Below are positions 7,015 through 9,588 of a stretch of 9,588 bases of DNA, piece after piece. The notes beneath the pieces were generated by a model. That model did no database searches. It saw nothing but the letters and a program-made list of their open reading frames with translations, and was not told the origin of the DNA. The DNA is taken from NCBI GenBank assembly GCA_905373425.1, contig CAJPST010000085.1, positions 1 to 9,588 on the forward strand, given 5' to 3'. Origin of the DNA: an uncultured Mesocricetibacter sp. GTDB taxonomy: Bacteria > Pseudomonadota > Gammaproteobacteria > Enterobacterales > Pasteurellaceae. Each line of letters starts with the position of its first letter. Position 1 is the first letter of the stretch. The translations under genes were made by a program, and so were the position numbers.

Positions 7015-7061
7015 CCATATCAATTTTCCGAATTTAAATTTTCTTTGCAAGTGATCACAAT

Positions 7062-9588
7062 ATGTTACCCCGTTTAAAAAATATCCCGCAACTCAGCCCG
7101 TTGGTAATTGATTATCTGCAGGAGCTTCAAGCGCAGCATTTTGAAGGTGATATTGCCTCCAATTATGCCGACCGTTTAAGCCTTGCCACGGATAACAGCG
7201 TTTATCAGCAACTGCCACAAGCCGTTTTATTCCCCAAATCTGTTGCGGATGTCGTGCGCCTAACTAAACTGGGACAACTCGAAAAATACCGTTCTCTTAC
7301 TTTCACTCCTCGTGGTGGTGGCACGGGAACCAACGGACAATCGATAAACAATAATATTATTGTAGATTTATCGCGCCATATGACCGGCATTTTAGAACTG
7401 AACGTTGAACAACGTTGGGTACGCGTACAAGCAGGCGTTGTGAAAGATCAGCTTAATCAATATCTCAAGCCGCATGGTTTGTTTTTCTCGCCCGAACTTT
7501 CCACCAGTAACCGAGCAACATTAGGCGGTATGATTAACACTGATGCCTCGGGACAGGGTTCACTACAATATGGCAAAACTTCCGATCATGTACTAGGCCT
7601 GCGGGCGGTTTTAATCAATGGCGAAATTTTAGACACAAGTGCGGTCAAAACTGACGGATTTTTAGAGAATCTCAATGACAAAAATCTTACCTATCACGGC
7701 AAAAAGTTACATCAAGAAGTTTTTACCCGCTGTAAAGAAAATCGCGAAAAAATCTTAAACGATCTACCACAACTCAATCGTTTTTTAACCGGTTACGATT
7801 TAAAAAACGTCTTCAACCGAGACGAGACCGAATTTAATCTCACCCGTATTTTAACCGGTTCGGAAGGGTCATTAGCATTTATTTGTGAGGCAACACTTAA
7901 TCTTACCCCTCTTCCACAATATCGCACACTGATCAATATTAAATACAGTTCATTTGATGCGGCTTTGCGTAATGCACCTTTTATGGTAAAAGCCAACGCA
8001 TTGTCAGTAGAAACCGTGGATTCCAAGGTGTTAAATCTGGCAAAGGAAGATATTATTTGGAATTCCGTGAGTGAGTTGCTGACCGAAAATGAGAATAACC
8101 CGATTCTCGGGTTAAATATTGTGGAATATGCCGGCAATAATAAAAAGCTGATTGAACAGCAAGTGGCGGATCTTTGTGCCAAATTAGATGAAAAAATCAT
8201 TGCCCATGAAGATAATATTATCGGTTATCAAATCTGTTCCGACCTAAATTCGGTTGAACGAATCTATGCTATGCGTAAAAAAGCGGTAGGACTGCTCGGT
8301 AATGCCAAAGGTGCGGCAAAACCAATTGCCTTTGTGGAAGACACCTGCGTACCGCCGGAAAATTTGGCCGATTACATCACTGAATTCCGCGCACTCTTGG
8401 ATGCTCATGGACTGCAATATGGCATGTTCGGACATGTGGATGCCGGCGTATTGCATGTGCGCCCGGCACTAGATCTCACTGAGCAGGCACAAGTACGCCT
8501 ATTTAAACAAATTTCCGACCAAGTAGCGGATTTAACCGAGAAGTACGGTGGCTTAATCTGGGGGGAACACGGCAAAGGTATGCGCTCCCATTATGGCGAA
8601 AAATTTTTTACTCCCGAATTATGGCATGAACTACGCTATATCAAATTTCTGTTTGATCCGTCTAATCGCTTAAATCCGGGTAAAATCTGTACTCCATTGG
8701 AAAATGAGCAGCAGCTTTACTCTATCCTATCACCAATGCGGGCGGATAATGATCGTCAAATTCCAATCCGCATGCGCGAAGAATATGCAGGCGCAATGAA
8801 CTGTAACGGCAACGGTTTGTGTTTTAATTTTGACGTGCATAGCACTATGTGTCCGTCGATGAAAGTCAGTAAGAACCGCGTTTATTCACCCAAAGGCCGT
8901 GCTGCTATGGTACGCGAATGGTTGCGCTTATTGGCGAATGAGAATGTCACGCCTGAACAGCTAGATTTTAGAAAATCAGAAATTAAACTCACGGATTTTA
9001 TCGCTAAATTGCGCCATAGCTTACATAAATCGAAAGAATACGATTTCAGTCATGAAGTCAAAGAAGCGATGGATACCTGCCTTGCTTGCAAAGCCTGTGC
9101 AAGCCAGTGTCCGATAAAAATCGATGTACCGAGTTTCCGTGCCAAATTCTTTTATTTTTATCACAGCCGTTATGTGCGTCCGATGAAAGATTATGTGGTG
9201 GCTAATCTAGAAATTGCTGCGCCTTACATGGCGAAAAAACCAACCTTTTTCAACTTCTTTATGCAAGCCAAGTTGGTACAGAATGTAGTAGAAAAAACAC
9301 TTGGTATGACGGATTTACCGTTACTTTCCACCCCTAATTTACAGGATCAACTGGTCGAAATCGGCTATCGAGGACGAACACTCGAAGGACTGGAAAGCCT
9401 GAGTACAGCGGAAAAATCCGATATGTTATTGATCGTGCAAGATCCTTACACGTCTTATTATGATGCCAAAGTAGTGTGCGATTTTGTGGCATTATCCCAA
9501 AAATTGGGTTATCGTCCGGTATTGTTACCCTTCAAACCAAACGGAAAAGCCCAGCACATCAAAGGTTTTTTAGGACAATTTTCACGCA
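7062..9588 (+). CDS. ydiJ: FAD/iron-sulfur D-2-hydroxyacid (D-2-hydroxyglutarate) dehydrogenase YdiJ, 3' end outside the window
   Basis: This is a large flavoenzyme of which 842 codons lie in the window; E. coli YdiJ has about 1018 residues, so roughly 180 C-terminal residues are missing beyond the edge. The frame is open throughout. The N-terminal FAD-binding domain shows RGGGTGTNGQ at residues 84-93, and the FAD-oxidase C domain shows GHVDAG-LH (His458, His465) and GEHGKG (501-506). Iron-sulfur ligands follow: Cys581, Cys587 and Cys597-Pro, then CLACKACASQCP (Cys673, 676, 679, 683). A CCG-type domain begins near the edge. The family oxidises D-2-hydroxyacids; E. coli YdiJ is assigned to D-2-hydroxyglutarate, and older annotations say D-lactate. 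The substrate here is inferred. ATG 7062 aligns with the family N-terminus, but no clear Shine-Dalgarno precedes it. It is monocistronic as far as visible. Confidence 0.93.
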   Translation, partial: MLPRLKNIPQLSPLVIDYLQELQAQHFEGDIASNYADRLSLATDNSVYQQLPQAVLFPKSVADVVRLTKLGQLEKYRSLTFTPRGGGTGTNGQSINNNIIVDLSRHMTGILELNVEQRWVRVQAGVVKDQLNQYLKPHGLFFSPELSTSNRATLGGMINTDASGQGSLQYGKTSDHVLGLRAVLINGEILDTSAVKTDGFLENLNDKNLTYHGKKLHQEVFTRCKENREKILNDLPQLNRFLTGYDLKNVFNRDETEFNLTRILTGSEGSLAFICEATLNLTPLPQYRTLINIKYSSFDAALRNAPFMVKANALSVETVDSKVLNLAKEDIIWNSVSELLTENENNPILGLNIVEYAGNNKKLIEQQVADLCAKLDEKIIAHEDNIIGYQICSDLNSVERIYAMRKKAVGLLGNAKGAAKPIAFVEDTCVPPENLADYITEFRALLDAHGLQYGMFGHVDAGVLHVRPALDLTEQAQVRLFKQISDQVADLTEKYGGLIWGEHGKGMRSHYGEKFFTPELWHELRYIKFLFDPSNRLNPGKICTPLENEQQLYSILSPMRADNDRQIPIRMREEYAGAMNCNGNGLCFNFDVHSTMCPSMKVSKNRVYSPKGRAAMVREWLRLLANENVTPEQLDFRKSEIKLTDFIAKLRHSLHKSKEYDFSHEVKEAMDTCLACKACASQCPIKIDVPSFRAKFFYFYHSRYVRPMKDYVVANLEIAAPYMAKKPTFFNFFMQAKLVQNVVEKTLGMTDLPLLSTPNLQDQLVEIGYRGRTLEGLESLSTAEKSDMLLIVQDPYTSYYDAKVVCDFVALSQKLGYRPVLLPFKPNGKAQHIKGFLGQFSR
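7637..7645 (+). repeat. Single DNA uptake signal inside ydiJ
   Basis: AAGTGCGGT occurs once here, followed by CAAAA, which fits the AT-rich flank of the extended uptake signal. It is read in the frame that encodes Ser-Ala-Val, a common choice for coding uptake signals in Haemophilus. It lies in a variable loop of YdiJ (residues 192-195), where an insertion is easily tolerated. Confidence 0.85.

Noticed and set aside
7051..7058. CRP-like site GTGATCAC before ydiJ
   Set aside because: It is a simple 8-bp palindrome without the 6-nt gap between TGTGA and TCACA halves. It also lies downstream of the predicted start point.
7793..8200. Open frame of 135 codons on the minus strand
   Set aside because: It lies entirely opposite the conserved ydiJ coding sequence and has no recognisable domain or ribosome site.
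1..9588. CRISPR array, insertion sequence, phage gene, tRNA or rRNA
   Set aside because: I read both strands and saw no spaced direct repeats, transposase or phage-like reading frame, or tRNA/rRNA signature. All long frames are accounted for by core metabolic genes.

Overview
The window comes from a gamma-proteobacterium of the family Pasteurellaceae, most likely the Haemophilus/Aggregatibacter branch. The evidence is the AT-leaning sequence, proteins that closely resemble Haemophilus influenzae FdxG/FdxH/FdxI/FdhE, and five exact copies of the Hin-type DNA uptake signal 9-mer AAGTGCGGT (three forward, two reverse). Four of these copies are arranged as inverted pairs between genes. I cannot name the species from the sequence alone.

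All genes read on the plus strand. Positions 1-211 are the promoter and leader of the formate dehydrogenase operon, with a TATAAT -10 box, an imperfect FNR-like box upstream of it, and a leader of about 126 nt. Positions 212-4941 carry fdxG-fdxH-fdxI, the catalytic, iron-sulfur and cytochrome b subunits of a membrane-bound, periplasm-facing, respiratory formate dehydrogenase (N/O type). fdxG is one gene interrupted by an in-frame TGA at 821-823 that is read as selenocysteine; a canonical bacterial SECIS hairpin follows it. A strong uptake-signal hairpin terminator (4946-4977) lies between fdxI and fdhE (4999-5907), which encodes the maturation factor of the same enzyme. A second terminator (5917-5943) ends the operon.

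Positions 5908-6065 hold that terminator and two further hairpins, which lead into ybhA (6066-6881), a HAD-family phosphatase. Positions 6882-7061 carry a widely spaced inverted uptake-signal pair and the likely promoter of the last gene. That gene is ydiJ (7062 to the window end, incomplete), a large FAD/iron-sulfur D-2-hydroxyacid dehydrogenase.

Functionally, FdxG oxidises formate on the periplasmic side, FdxH passes the electrons through four [4Fe-4S] clusters, and FdxI delivers them to the quinone pool, while FdhE assists assembly in the cytoplasm. YbhA and YdiJ are metabolic enzymes with no evident link to formate respiration. I do not see a previously undescribed system. The points most worth a second look are regulatory: the SECIS element, the attenuator-like terminator before fdhE, the unusual fdxG leader, the ybhA leader hairpins and the split uptake-signal pair.
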